DNA from: Phlebopus portentosus
Taxonomy: Eukaryota > Basidiomycota > Agaricomycetes > Boletales > Boletinellaceae
Direction of reading: 5' to 3'
DNA length: 64,000 nucleotides
NCBI GenBank assembly: GCA_037892935.1
Contig: JAYXKI010000007.1
Location: forward strand, 744,001 to 808,000
The notes beneath the pieces are model-generated. The model was not told the DNA's origin. It did not search any database and saw only the letters and a program-made list of their open reading frames with translations. Position 1 is the first letter of the stretch. Each line of letters begins with the position of its first letter. Positions 11,574-23,999 of the stretch are shown here, one piece after another. The position numbers were made by a program, and so were the translations under genes.

Positions 11574-11732
11574 GACTGAACCGGGCATGTTGCTCGAGTT
11601 CGACGAAGATGACCTTATGGGATTACTTGACTCCCAGGAGGCCCTCGCGATCAGGAGGCTGTGAATGTCCTTAATGAAATTGACTTCAGGGAGTCTCAAG
11701 TGGCTGCCGCAGCCGTAGAGGCATCCGCTTAA
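11574..11732 (+). pseudogene. poly(A)-binding protein (PAB1) C-terminal MLLE-domain fragment
   Basis: After a TTTTTAG acceptor the sequence reads GMLLEFDEDDLMGLLDSQEA, then after a break VNVLNEIDFRESQVAAAAVE and a TAA. This is the MLLE/PABC peptide-binding domain (consensus GMLLE-D-EL--LL-S-EAL followed by EA--VL) and the end of PAB1. A TGA and a frameshift (QEALAIRRL stop) break it. The following 500 bases probably include its old 3' untranslated region. Confidence 0.75.
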
Positions 11733-12843
11733 GCGGAGTTAACCCGATGTCCGTTCGACTCACTGGCTTCATCTTTCCGGCTTGGTCCTCATTTTGGCCT
11801 TCTGTCGTCGCAAGTATTTGATCTTCGACCTGATATCTTCACTGTCCGTTGCTCGTCCCTCACTATCCCTCTCTTGGTCCTACGTAGCGGTCGGTCTATG
11901 TCCACCTTCTGCTAGAACATCTCCACATTATGTTCACCTTCCATCTCTTTCCTGCCCTGTTCTACCTGTATATACACTATGCTCCCCACCCCTGATGAGG
12001 CTCCTTGAAGTTGCTATTATCTCTTCAGTTGGTGCGGCATATGATTGCATAGTATGGTGGCAGTCGCAACATTATTCAAAATGTCGTGCTGTTCTGTTTG
12101 TTAGACTTTTAATGTTACCTCACCCACATTTTTGTGGCGGACTCCCGTGCGCCTGCCACTTTTGTTTTCTGCGAACGGGTGGAACAATAATTTTTTTGTG
12201 TGATTATTGTGTGGGATTTGAATGTGGGAGAGGTTGAGAAGACTTCAACCTGGTACCAGACTCAGTTCTACATGCTGGGCATGTGTATTGTACTTTCTAT
12301 CTACTTGGTGACTGCCCTCAGAAGTTCTAACATCAGTAGAACACCTTAGGCTAGATGATCTAGGTGGAACTATGGGCACTTAGTGTACTTCACCTACAAA
12401 GGTCTCATCTAGATCATTTATTCTCAATTGATAAAATGCTTGGTTATGTTAAATAAATGGAAGAATGATCAGTTGTAAAAATAAACATTGTTCACGCAAA
12501 TATCTGGAGAGACCCAAGACTTGAATTGACAGCAATACCATATTCATGAAGATACTGTACATGCAACCATGCATCGAGCTATCAACATTCAGAACAAGAA
12601 AACCGAGATCGCAAGATCTCGAACATTAGAGTGAACTGGAAGGAAACAAGAAGACTCGAAACGAGATGAAAGCAAGTCGGAAAGCACAGCAAAAGAGCAG
12701 TGCAAATGAGGAAGATGAAATACAGATGATACAATCATCACTCGATGAGAACAAGAAACAAGGAATATGGACTGGACATCGTGGGATGAGGACACCAAGG
12801 TAGTTAAAGAGAAGAAATCAGGGCTTGCCACTTCCTTCATCTC
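11733..12843. other. noncoding: old PAB1 3' flank and methyltransferase 3' flank
   Basis: A pyrimidine-rich stretch to about 12240 carries a long but unconvincing open frame at 11782-12237. The rest is unremarkable. No domain is recognisable on either strand. Confidence 0.45.
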
Positions 12844-14682
12844 CTACCGGAGTCGCCTCCTCCTCCTCCTGGGTGCCTGCCACGAGGCAATCTTGCGCGC
12901 ATGGCTCACATGCACGCAAGTATACGGCCTCGTCAGCGGATAGTACAAGTCTTGCTGCGCATCTTCCACTAGGATTTTGACACGGAATTCGGATAATCCG
13001 TAGTTGAGGAAGAGTGGCCGGACGCCCGGGACGAAGCGGTCGTGGTCCATCCACGCGTGCTCGCCTACCGCGAGCATGTTATCGTCTATATTCGATGATG
13101 GATGTAAAGGGGACGTGGAGTTAGAGCGGAACTATGCGGAACTAGGAGGATTGATAGAAGGAAGAGAAGAACGTACCCTCAGGCCAGAATCCGACGGGAA
13201 GCGTCGCTTCCCGTGCAACAACTTCCTCGAAGGCATCCGTCGCGCGCACCAAAGCGCCCAATCGCATCGGAACGGTAGTATCAATGTGGTTGCCTTGGAG
13301 GCACCGTCTATACTGCTCCCAAAACGCGTGCCAGCCAGGTGCACCGCCCCTCGGTCCTGCTTCGATGGGTGTCTTGCCTTCAGTGAGAGCACGAATCTCG
13401 GACTCGACGAGGATGATGAGGCCGCCAGGCGCGAGGACGCGCGCGATTTCTTGGAGGAAGAGAGGGTAGTTCCGAATTCCGGTGTGCACCGCACGAGCGT
13501 GTACAACGTCGAAGTACTCGTCCCGGTAAGGATTAAGTTGAGCGTCCCAGAGCTCGAAGCTAGATATATGCGTGTCATTGGTCGCTACAGATAAGAAACA
13601 GACAGGAATGAAAGAATACTCACTCGCAGTTGGGCGGAACCATGCTGTGGACAATGCAACGGATCAGATTGAGTGATATGACGGATAGATGAAAGGAGAA
13701 ACAAAACGTACTCTGGCTGAATAGGCGCAAGGTCGCAACCGACGACATCAACATCGGGGAATTCATCTGCAATTTGGATTGCCCAGATGCCGCTTCCGCA
13801 GCCGATATCGAGGACACGACGCTTCCTATCAGAAGGGGCACTCAAGACCTCTTCCAGGGGCCCTACCCAGAGCTTGTCGCCGTAGACCATGTACATCAAC
13901 TTGTGGAAGTACTCTTCACGCTAAAACCGCGAATTCAGTCAGCATTATCAGCGTCAATCGTATCGATACCAAAAAGTAACAAGGCCCAGGCATATACATG
14001 GATAACCAGACCGAGAACGAACCTTGATCTCATCAGCATCAGCAGGGAGCTGGTACACGGGCTGCATGGTATTGAGCTGCCTTTCATCCACTTCGCGGAA
14101 CATAGTTGCGCAAAGCTCATCCGTTAGGGTATACGTGTACGTCTCTTCATCATCATCCATGACCGAATGGGCCGGAGCATCGGGCGGGATGATGCGGCGG
14201 CGTGGTCGGTTCGACACCATATCGGATGCAGGGCCTGAGCCAGAGCCAGATGTAGACACATCCACAGGGCTGGGAGCTTGTCCAGATCCAGATGGGGATG
14301 TCGGAGACTGGAGCGGCGGGACCACAGGGAGTCCAGTGTGAGTAGAGAGTGCCGGAGGCAGAGGCGGGATTGCGGGTACCACAGGGATGGACAGCAGCGG
14401 TGTCACACTGTAACTGACAGGAGCAAACTGAGAAGCATCATAGTGGACATTGACGTAGGACATGCTTGGAAGAGGAATCATAGGTCGGGGCTGGAACGGC
14501 TGCTGCTGCGAAGAGGCGTGCGACTGCGATGACGACGAAGACTGATACTGCAGCAGCTGAGACCGAGAGAAACCCGGAGGTAACGCAGTCATGGTGTTGT
14601 AGGTTTCACTCGCATAACGAGCATCGTCCTCGCCGGGCGCACCGTCATCGATCTGGTCGCAATAACGCTTTGGCAATGGCAT
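12844..14682 (-). CDS. SAM-dependent methyltransferase, LaeA/UMTA-like
   Basis: Exons on the minus strand are 14023-14682, 13712-13920, 13624-13644 (21 nt), 13177-13559 and 12844-13085, giving 504 aa. The first 210 residues are low-complexity (Ser/Gln/Pro-rich, with a basic RPRRR). The catalytic part begins REEYFHKLMYMVYGDKLWVG, followed by SAM motif I VLDIGCGSGIWAIQIADEFP, the acidic strand-2 end VVGCDLAPIQP, VPPNC and FELWD, FDVVHARAV, and ARVLAPGGLIILVE. Order and spacing match the Rossmann-fold family that includes LaeA, a nuclear regulator of secondary metabolism, and UMTA. Substrate cannot be read from sequence. All exon phases close, and the gene appears intact despite lying in a relic-rich island. 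Confidence 0.85.
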
Positions 14683-15029
14683 GGGTAGTAAGGGCAGAGA
14701 GAAGATGGGAGATAGGAGACGGGAAAGAGATGGCAGTATTTATTGGAAGCGAGAGATGAACCAGTTACCAGAGACTCGGTGCATATATCCACCTCGTGTT
14801 TTATTACGTACAAAAAAAAACACAGCCCGGCTCTACTGTTGTCCCAGACGTCCATTGGTGCAATTACGTCGTCCCGCGTACACTTGTAGACCAGCATGCC
14901 TCTTGTAAATGTAATGTAACCGTTACGTTCACATCACAACGCCACATCAGAGAAAATAAGAGGTTAATTCAAACAAATTTGTTCCGAAACTAAAGAGAAA
15001 CCTCGTGCAAGGTGAACTGAACAGAGAAA
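14683..15029. promoter_or_regulatory. upstream region of the methyltransferase gene
   Basis: This precedes the methyltransferase ATG on the minus strand. It has a purine-rich run next to the start and no clear TATA box; nothing else is recognised. Confidence 0.3.
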
Positions 15030-15190
15030 CTCACCGAAATGCACCATGGCGGAGTCTTGTTGCTGCTCTTCAGTCGGCCAACACCTTTCCTGGGGCATTC
15101 ACTTGTCGGTCCCAGAGCACGATAGACCCATCGACGGACGCCGCCATCAGCACATCAGCTGAGAACGCGCCGTAAGTAACAGAATCCAAA
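15030..15190 (-). pseudogene. WD40-repeat gene fragment, probably SPT8
   Basis: On the minus strand one frame reads VTYGAFSADVLMAASVDGSI and VLWDRQVNAPG, a complete WD40 blade; after a frame change it continues GVGRLKSSNKTPPWCISV to a GTGAG donor at 15034. The GVGRL...TPPWC sequence after the blade is what I recall from basidiomycete SPT8, a SAGA-complex subunit. Only one exon-sized piece is present, with a frameshift, so it is a relic like the HSP70, RPB1 and PAB1 pieces nearby. Confidence 0.6.
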
Positions 15191-15839
15191 ACAGGCAGAC
15201 GGTAGGTGTCATTTGCTTTTCGGATCTGAGGGTTCTCCTGATGTATCATGTCGGATCAATACAACATAACCTAGTATAAATGTTAGCATCTGTCTCTCAG
15301 TTACCGATTCATGGGGACCAAATCTCAGCAACATAAAGTATAATACAGGGGCAGATACATGAAGAGAAAGTTGCTCATGTCTGAAGAGTGACCCACGGCT
15401 GCGACACAGCGCGAGGTTCGTCTGATGCCATCCATCCAAATTTGGAACACAGCGTTTCACAGCTATGGTTGCTATATCCTTACCTTGCACTCCTTGTTCT
15501 GCCCTGCATTTCACTCACATGCTGTGGTCCAACCAATGCAAGCATGTGCAATGGTGAATGCATTGTGAGACTGATCAAAGGCATGCATTGACCCATCCCA
15601 TCTTACAAGAGAAAGAAAGCAAATATACTCGCACTTCGAGATGCGTGACAAGTCACCTACTTTTATGTCCTGAAGCTGTGTAGAGCATCATTTACTATAG
15701 TGTTCAATATAGGTCTTAACCACATGGAACCAAAACCTAGGTACATCTTGCACAGTGCAATGGGCACTTTTCAAAATTTGTTCCACTCTGAACATCATTC
15801 ACATTAAGTATGGAATAGCAAATGGTATCTAACTAAACA
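15191..15839. other. intergenic, no gene seen
   Basis: Sequence downstream of the JmjC gene stop. No convincing open frame or repeat is recognised. Confidence 0.45.
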
Positions 15840-18800
15840 TTATCTATTTGGGTAGACGTATATCGGTTTATACGTGAATTCAATGTCGGAGAAACGACGG
15901 TTGCGTTCCACTTGCTTCTTCAGCCGCTCCATGCGCTCCATGAGAAGATCATGAAAGTTCTTGTTCATTCCAAGCCTGTCTGCAAGCTCCAGCAAAATGA
16001 CTTGAATATAAACCATATCGAGAGCAAACTCTTCTGTTTCTTGCCAAGAGGGCTCGGGCGACTCTACGGGGATTTCGGGCGCCAAATAGAAGAGATGATT
16101 GACGAGGATTGCCAGATCGGCGAGTTCTTCTATGGGAGACGCTATTTTCCTCGTATTAGATGCCAGCATGGTGAATCTGATGAATCTACTTACTCCTGTT
16201 AATATGAGACTCATTCCCAACGACGAGCTCTGCCAGGGCCTTCATTAATACGAGTGGAGCCCTTGTATGCTGCGCGTTCGTGATCACGGTCCCAAAGAAG
16301 TGCTCATCAACTAGCGCCTGCAGGCTCCTATCCAGTGTCTTGGAACAATAGAAATGCCCCCCGAGGGCAAAACTGTCTTCCAAGGTTAGGACGGCATGGG
16401 GCGTGTTGGGAGGTAGATATCTATCGTCTATTCAGCCGTCATAGATGTTTCAATCGCTAATCACTTACAATTCGTCGCCCTCTGAAAGATATACACAATC
16501 GAACGCCATCTCAGAAATGTTGAACCCATTGTCATCCAAATGGCAGCCATTGTCACGAGCGATCCACCAGGCTTTCGTTCCCTCAAGAAGGTACACGTGG
16601 GATGCGAAACCCGCAGCATCAATATGCACCCTTGAATATGCGCTCGTGTGCCCTGCCAGTGCCCATTGTGAAGCCAAACCATCCAAGCCGAGCATAGTTT
16701 TTGGCATCCAGAACGCTGGATTGCTGTGGGCATACTTCGAGAAGTCGTCGAACTCTCTGATGGATGGCCTTCTCTGAGCAAGCCTTTATGCGCGAAATAT
16801 AGTTACTTACAGAGGCAAGCAGTTGTGCAGGAGAGGAATATCCAGCATATTGCAGCATCGTCTCTTGTGAAGATTATCTTTATCTTCCTTGCGGTCCATC
16901 AAGTCGAACAAGAATTCCGCAACAGTCATACGCCTCATCACTGTGTCTAAGAGGGTATTCTTCTCACGTACCAGAGTGAGGTCTAGAGTGGATGAGCTTT
17001 GCAACCGCAGTGAGATGACATATGCTGACCTATGCATTGACGATCAACATGCAGAGCGATCAAATTGCTCAGCTTTGGGTCCCAGATTCTCTTCAAGCCG
17101 TGCGGCCGTGACGATGGTGCACCGACTACATGAATGGCACCGCGCTGTAAACATTCCCTGCGCTGCTGGTACGTCAAGCTGTCCCATCTGGCACGAGAAA
17201 AAGTCTGAAGTCGAGCTTGAGGATCTTCAATACGCCGGTCCGTGTAGAGTTTTAAGGTCTCCAATTCTGTAGTCATTTCTTTCTGTGATAGTATTAGTAC
17301 GCGCCTGCAAAGCTCGTGTATGACTTACCATTGATTGCCAGATGGGAATTGTGTGAGTCACTTCTTTGAAGTCCCACACATCCGCCGCCTCGGAACTGAG
17401 AGTATCGGTGGTCACAGCAAGTTCTGGGATCGATCTATTAACAGATACGAGCTCATTTTGCGCTGTGGAAGTCGAGGAAGGATGGCGCGGAATTTTAACA
17501 GTGAACTTTAACGTAATGTTCGTAGAAGGCTGGAAAGATTTAGTCAGAGTACTAAATCGAAGAATGGCACTCACTGTCGCAGGATCATCAAGGAATTCTC
17601 TCGTCAGCACTTTTGTAGAAGCAAAATCTGTCGTGAGATCCGAACGAAGCTTCGGGTCCTGCCCGGCTTCCTCTGTCTCGTCCCCCGTCTCATCCTCTAT
17701 CTCGTCTACCGCCTCGTCCTTCCTTTGTCGTCGCCTTTTCTTCCTCTTTACTGTAGCTTTCATCTTCCGAACTCTCTCTCGTTCCTCTTCATTATCTTTT
17801 ATCAGAGCTCGAAGTGCTTCTCGATCATGCTGAGGCTCCTCTCTTTCGAACAGTGCCAGTTCTTCCGCCGTGCTAAGCTCCTTTGTCTGTTCGTTTTCCA
17901 CTACCCCTTTCCGTCGCTGAAAGCAACTTGATACGAGTTACTCAATGATTAGGTAGATGACATACCTTGCGTGCTCTTGTACCATTGCTGTTCTGCGAGC
18001 TATCGTTGTCTATTTCGGATTCTTGGAAAAAACTGTTCATGAATTGTACTCATTTCCAAGAAGAGGGCATACCCGATTTGCGCTTCACAGCGCTTTGGAC
18101 GCTCTCAATTATCCATTTCTCGGGTGTGTCCATGTTCAGATCAATGACCTCCCAGTGTCGCCTCTTGGTCTTCGGTGGTTCTACCCTTGAGGCAAGGGCT
18201 TGCACCATTAGCAGGCTGGGTGGACTTTCCTCCTGCATCTTTTGCCATTCGATTCGAAGGTCGGCTTTCTGAATTTGTGAAGCATCAATCATCGGTTTCC
18301 CATCCTTGATGATATTTTTGCTCTCCCATTCAGTCATAGACGTTGACATCGAAGGTTCGAACGAATTCCGTCCTCCGACTGCCATTTTGAAGATCGTCTT
18401 CATAAGGTCGTATTCGATATCGCGCCTCTGGTCATGTGGTTGTAGAGCGGTTACATTCATACCCTAGCAGGCAATTAAATACTCGACGAGTAACTATGCA
18501 TTCACACATACCTTCAGAATCTGGGATAAGCCCAGGCGACATCTTGAGCTACTTGAGTACTGCATTGGTGCAAGAAGACAGACAGGGGATATAGCTGTCG
18601 CTATATACAAGGGTCTGAGGAAGCTATAGTCATCCAACTCGCGAAGAGTCTGCGGAAGGTCCTTGTAGAATTCCCTGTAGACTGTCAAAAATTTGAAGAT
18701 CCTCAAACGTGCTAACTTACTGGACAATCTGTACAAGAGGTGTTTCATCATAGCTGTCGTCATCAGCAGGACGCATAGCCTCTCTCTAACGATGGAGTTT

Positions 18801-20187
18801 TCAATTTGTGTCCAAATGGGCCGACGGCGAGGGAAAAACATACCTGAGCTAAAGCAAAGACTCCTAATGCCGCTTGGCAAAAATTGTCTTGGACTTTTGC
18901 TAGTTTTAAACGACTCTCCGCGTCTACTACACCTCCCACGAGAGATGTGAGAATTGATGCCTTTTGCTTCTCTGCATTTTCGTAACTGATTCCGACGGGC
19001 TGATCATCGACGGCGGGTTCAGGAGCTTGGATAGCCTTCCGTTTTACTTTTCTCCCCTTCTTCGCCCGCGGCTGAGGCTGCTGTACAGGAACGTTTTCGG
19101 GCCGATATGTTTGCCAGACTTCTAGGAAGTCGGCTAGAGTATTGTTCCACTTTATCGCAAGGTTATATACTTCCTTGTGTTTCTCAGAGTCCTTGATGGA
19201 TCCCGGAGACATGTGAGGTCTTGGCAGTGGACGGTCGTCATGCTCTGGACGTTCCCTAAGAGTCCATGCGAAGCGATCGGCAACGATAAGCTGAAGGAAG
19301 GCATGCAGGAACTCGGACTGCGTCGTGCGCTCAAGGTTCCCTCGGAACGCATGTCGTGCGAACGTGCGTGAACTGGCAGAACTTGCCTCCAATAGGCTTC
19401 GCTTTAGTTGCGTTTCGTGGCGACGGACATTTCGAAAAAGGAGCGACGCAATGGATTCCTCATTAAAAAGACTGTCGGCATTGATGCCAACAGATTGCGA
19501 GATGTGCGACTGCCAAGTATCTGGAGAGCTGAAGTAGGCGACTGAAGCACCAAGAGGCGTCAAGGCCAGTCCACCACCTTTACCGGTCAGCGATCGGGTC
19601 ACGTATATATTAAAAAGTTCATGCTCCAACTTGTCAAGATCGCCCTCGTGCAACGGCGAGACAGCACGTCCTAAGACCATCTGCAAGTCATCCGTTGAAT
19701 CTGATACAGCGTCGTCCAAACCGTCTCGAGCCTCAGCCGGACTCTCATCAGCAGCTCCGGATACGGTCACTTCATAATTCATCTCATGAGTAGGCTCCGC
19801 AGGTACGCTGTTTCCGGATGCGTTCTCCTCAATCTCTGCCGCGTGAGTAATCTCTGTGGGAGGGCCATTAACGGACGTCCTCGACGCGGCCTCTATTTCC
19901 CCAGTAGCCTCATCTACAGACTCGGCTGTTGGCTCGTGAGTAGTCTCAGTAGATGGGCCGTCTCCAGACGCGTTCACATCAGTATTTGGAGCTTTTTGCT
20001 TGGTCGCAGTAGCTGGATCATCTCCAGACGCGTTCACACAGCCTTGTGGACCTCGAGTAGTCTCAGAGACTGGGCCATCTCCAGATGCGTTCGCTACGGA
20101 TGCCGGACTCAGGGTGACTGGCACGTCTCCAGATGAGTTCGCGGCCACTTCTGTATGTTGAGAAGCCCCAGTAGAATCACTCTGCAT
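15840..20187 (-). CDS. large JmjC-domain protein with N-terminal NASGDGP repeats
   Basis: Twelve exons (minus strand: 18844-20187, 18721-18785, 18512-18674, 18073-18463, 17966-18021, 17575-17916, 17329-17529, 17030-17282, 16811-16982, 16469-16771, 16194-16420, 15840-16141) join in frame to 1272 aa. The N-terminus has imperfect repeats of NASGDGP plus ETTH-like linkers (about residues 20-130), acidic and Ser/Thr-rich. A basic cluster KRKKRRRQRK is a likely nuclear signal. Near the C-terminus lies a JmjC cupin: SRVHIDAAGFASHVYLLEGT (His about 1045, Asp about 1047), GDELYLPPNTPHAVLT (His about 1106) and ALGGHFY. The HxD...H triad binds Fe(II), so a 2-oxoglutarate-dependent oxygenase (histone demethylase or hydroxylase) is plausible. 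The middle has no family I know. A longer open frame starts at 20394 inside a MITE; the ATG at 20187 is preferred. Confidence 0.8.
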
Positions 20188-20281
20188 GGCAGGTGAGTAG
20201 AGCCTGGGTGACGCGGACAGGATGGGCTGAAGTCCTTTAACAGCCTTACGTACGATCCGGCATATGCCGGAGCTAAGCACT

Positions 20282-20314
20282 TGCGACGCTTTCTCCAATG
20301 GAGAAAGTGTCACA
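20282..20314. repeat. 33-bp palindrome family, copy 3 (diverged)
   Basis: TGCGACGCTTTCTCC and a partner arm GGAGAAAGTGTCACA, followed by CACGTGCC. The changes are partly compensated across the arms (TTTCTCC with GGAGAAA), which keeps pairing. It lies 95 bp upstream of the preferred JmjC start. Confidence 0.8.
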
Positions 20315-20340
20315 GCACTCACGTGCCTCTCGAATGAATG

Positions 20341-20614
20341 TACAGGCGGTTCCTCTAAGTCACCCACATTTTGGGATAGTGATTTGCATACCATCTAAGG
20401 AAGGTGGACAAGCTGATCTGTATCACCTGGCACTTTTGCCACTATAAAACATGACAAGAAAAAACCATGAAAATTTATCAAATGTTAAAAAATCTATGCT
20501 TGAAGAATACACTATGAAAAGAAAATGCATAGCAGAGGTGCTGTAGAAGTAGAGGCACCCGCCAATCAAGTTCCAAAAACTGGGGTGACAAAGATTTAGG
20601 GGAACCATACTGTA
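20341..20614. mobile_element. MITE copy B, relative of the 4718-5015 element
   Basis: The left end TACAGGCGGTTCCTCTAAGTC and the right end, read in reverse as TACAGTATGGTTCCCCTAAA, form diverged inverted repeats that share GGTTCC--TAAGTC and GATTTGCAT with copy A. Both ends have TA. It sits in the upstream region of the JmjC gene and could contribute to its promoter. Confidence 0.65.
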
Positions 20615-21434
20615 TCTCGTGGGGTATCTCTCTTGCTAGTACATACAAATGAGGAGTGCCAACACCTTGTGGTCAGTCGAAATACATAATCGATTTTCCG
20701 AAACCGCACTAGAACTACTTCACTACAGCTGTGAGAATCAACTAGTAAATATGGAAATCGGAACCCCTTGAGGGACATGCATAGCTAGTTCTGTGCTAGT
20801 TGCTTTGCGCCTTAGGTGCTGATTGGTGCTTTACAAGACAGTACTAGTCCCCGTAGATTACCTTCACCAAATTTTCATCAAAATACTTTCTCATTTCTAT
20901 TACCAGCATGCACGACGTGGCAATTCTTGAGGTAAATTGCACTTGCACTAAGAATATGCTTATCTTGAGTGTGTTTGTGTTGCCTCCTATCGCTAATTAC
21001 CTTCCTTACGCTGAGAGCTCTCGATTTAGTAATGCACTTCACATTAGATGACTATATTGTATTAATGATCTGAAAAGGGTTAGGGGCAAATAGTGGAAAT
21101 GTGAACGAGTATATGAGAGAGAAGCTGAAAAAGGAATCCGTAGCTGCTACAATTCGAAGGCAGCTAAGGATTGCTCATATACGAGAAGCGAAACTACATA
21201 CAATTACCAAACGATAGCAGAAACGTATTGAATAAAAAATGAAATGATAAAGTAATGATGAGATAAAGGAGAGAATGTCTCCAATCCCAGGATCCATCCG
21301 TAGTGACTCTGATCCAGCAGCAACCTAATCCAACAAGTAATTCAACACGAATTCTGTGCTGATCCATCTATGGTAGTAGGTCAGGGCTGTTTTTGATTAT
21401 TGTCAGTATTGGAAGATACATGACTTACCAGCAT
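20615..21434. other. AT-rich intergenic region
   Basis: No gene or family repeat is recognised between the MITE and the broken gene that follows. Confidence 0.45.
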
Positions 21435-22672
21435 TCAGAACCAAGGATTGAAAGGATTAGCACCCACCAGAACCTCGTATTTTGGAGCAGCCTTCTTCTC
21501 AACGACTTCTGGGTCAGACATCTCCTGATTATCTCCAGAAATCTGCTTGAGCCGACACCAAGCATCAGCTGATTTGGAGGATATTCGTCGATGGAGTCAT
21601 CCGGCAGAAGAATGTCTTCATGGTGGTCAGCCTTATTCTACAGTTTGAAACGACACACTTACTGGAACTCGACGGCTCTGAATCTGCGATGGGTACATTA
21701 AGACGATGCACCAAAAGTTTGAAATGAAACAGAGACATTACCGGAATTTCGTCTAGGTCTTTTTACCTTTACCCCTGTGCTCGTGCCTGGGCTCAGTGGG
21801 CGCTTCGCTCGCTGCTTTCCTTTGCCTTTCACAGTCTAAGGAAGCAGATCAACCACTTCTGTTTCCTCTAACCTGGATGCATCGTCGCCATTCAACCAGG
21901 ACTCATACTCGGCAAGGTCCAAAGGGAATCGCAAGACTAAGCAAGCAATTAGTAATACATAATTCAACCCAAGGGACTACTCACCGAAAATAAGGATTGA
22001 ATCAGACCAGCCTGACTTCTTACTTTTCTTGGCAAAATCGTAAACAACACCGCCCATAGGGTCATCATTTGCACAGAGCAGAAGCTTCCTGCCTCTCCTA
22101 CCACAGAAGACCCATGGCATTTCCTTTCCCTTTTTTCAGCCCAAAAACACTACAAACTCTTTGAAGAAGCTTGCAACAAACTCATTGATCTCCCTAAACG
22201 ACCAACTCATCTTGAACCGTATTCCTTCGAGGTGATTCTGGCATGCAAGCTTCTCATCAGGAACAACAGGATTCGACAGCTCCTTATCCTCCTATAGCTA
22301 ATATCAGCTCCAAACGAGTATATCCCAAAGAAAGACTTACATCTAGCCCATTCGGCATTATGACCACAGTCTTGACAAGAAAGTCCTCGGACTATCCTCG
22401 AAACTATATAGCTGTAGTAAGCATGCATTACTTTCCCACTCTACAATGCTTACCTTTGATGATTTTGCAGTTTTCCGAAAACCCTGCAACGCCTCTGAAT
22501 GAGCCTTTGAAGCACGCTTAGTTGACTTGAAAGGACTATAGCTGGCTTGCTGAGTGTCATCGTCTGAGGACAAGTCATCAAAGATCCGATCCAGGTAGTG
22601 CTTCGATTTTTCGCGACGAGGAGAGAAGTCGTCTTCTGACGAAACGTAGATAGTAGACTGAGACTTTGCCAT
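21435..22672 (-). pseudogene. unidentified protein gene with two in-frame nonsense codons
   Basis: It starts MAKSQSTIYVSSEDD with an SDDD-rich acidic/SIM-like N-terminus. Exons 22454-22672 and 22341-22391 and one starting at 22291 join in phase (EDFLVKTVVIMPNGLD, then ELSNPVVPDEKLACQ and FKMSWSFREINEFVASFFKE). TGA at 22136 follows VVFLG, yet the frame continues sensibly (KEMPWVFCGRRGRKLLLC). A further exon has TAG at 21836, again followed by coding-like GKGKQRAKRPLSPGTSTG. The likely end is NPFNPWF and TGA at 21435. I do not know the function; the arrangement resembles uncharacterised proteins common in Agaricomycetes. Both stops can arise by a single C-to-T or G-to-A change (for example TGG to TGA, CAG to TAG). 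Confidence 0.6.
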
Positions 22673-23149
22673 TCCGCGACAAACTGAGTCAGAATTGAGT
22701 GAGGAAAAAGAACTAATGGTAAGCAGCGTGATAGTACTGTAAATGAAACAGTAAACATGTTATATAATATCGAGGCGAACATGATCTATTCCGATTGATG
22801 AGCTTTCTGGATTTCGAGCTTCTCTTACCAAGGAAGCCATCGTCAACGACAAATGATGAACCACAGAGCCAAACACCCTGAAACACTATCTTCAGTGATG
22901 TCAATATTACTGATCAAGTTCCATCGCTTGCTGAGATATTCGCAACATTTCTTGGACTGTCGCTTAAGATTACTTGCGTCTCTCGCACATATTTCATCAT
23001 TTTTGCCAAAGATTTTTCTGCTCGCTATTTCACGCGACCGATCTGTTTGCATGGCCCTCGCGTAAAGGATCTGTCCCAATTCTAACATACAGATAATAAA
23101 GTTCTTGAATACTGACTGCACTGTTGGGAATTTCAGTTACTAACAGTAT
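22673..23149. other. upstream region with a weak 92-codon open frame
   Basis: A minus-strand frame at 22843-23121 reads KRQSKKCCEYLSKRW and onward, with protein-like composition but no family. It may be an exon of the adjacent broken gene or noise. Confidence 0.25.
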
Positions 23150-23221
23150 ACTGATGCATTACTGCATCAGCCGAATTGGAGATGCAGCAAGTGAAAAAAA
23201 AAGTTATGACAATCACGTGCA

Positions 23222-23254
23222 TGCGACGCTTTTTCCACTGGAAAAAGCGCCGCA
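23222..23254. repeat. 33-bp palindrome family, copy 4
   Basis: TGCGACGCTTTTTCC, central ACT, GGAAAAAGCGCCGCA, preceded by AATCACGTGCA. Confidence 0.9.
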
Positions 23255-23541
23255 GCCCACATTTTTTTTAAAAAGGCAGCAAAAGAGCAACGCCTGATGC
23301 AATCATTTCTCACAGAGAGTGTTGTCCCCTAAACTCAGTGAAACATGCCCTTTGGATAGATCTCTAGCTATAGTTTTTGCTGAGCATTCCAGTTCAGAGT
23401 TTTTCATTGGCAAATGTCGGAAATGCGACTGAAGAAACGCACTACTCTATAGGCAAGTTAGAAAATGCCATCGTACCAAGTGCATATTTTCAGTAAATTC
23501 ATATTAGAATAATAAAGCAGAGATCACAATAATCACGGGCG

Positions 23542-23574
23542 TGCGCCGCTTTTTCCAGTGGAAAAAGCGTCGCA
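23542..23574. repeat. 33-bp palindrome family, copy 5
   Basis: TGCGCCGCTTTTTCC, central AGT, GGAAAAAGCGTCGCA, preceded by AATCACGGGCG, where the E-box-like core has one change. Confidence 0.9.
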
Positions 23575-23966
23575 ACCCTCAATTTTTACACAGGCGATCG
23601 GAGAAATAATGCAATGGAATACTTGACTGCGCAGAGCTCAGAGGTACTTTCGCGTGCTATTTGGGCTCTTGACGTCACTGAAACATCCCCTTCCGAAGTG
23701 TCGTTAGCTGGTGCATATTAAAGTTCCTTTGCTACAGATGCGGCTCGAAAAATAAACGCCGCAGTCACAATCATGCGGCGATTGATAACAAAAGAATTAT
23801 TGCTAAACATGCCAGCCTAGCTTCCCATTTTTCGCAAAGGTCTGAAACATGACTAAAAAAAACATGCACTACTCATCGAAGAGTCCAAAACACCATTGTA
23901 CCATGAGCATAACTTCAGTGAACTTTTGTGAAAAGAATAAAAGTGAGATAATAGTAATCACGTGCT

Positions 23967-23999
23967 TGCGACGCTTTTTCCACTGGAAAAAGCGTCGCA
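23967..23999. repeat. 33-bp palindrome family, copy 6
   Basis: A perfect palindrome apart from the central base, preceded by AATCACGTGCT. Confidence 0.9.

Noticed and set aside
11782..12237. 151-codon plus-strand open frame
   Set aside because: It lies in the pyrimidine-rich flank after the PAB1 relic and has no motif, so chance openness is likely.
20188..20394. Upstream extension of the JmjC gene to an ATG at 20394
   Set aside because: The extension would translate a MITE end and the 33-bp palindrome. The ATG at 20187 gives a sensible N-terminus.
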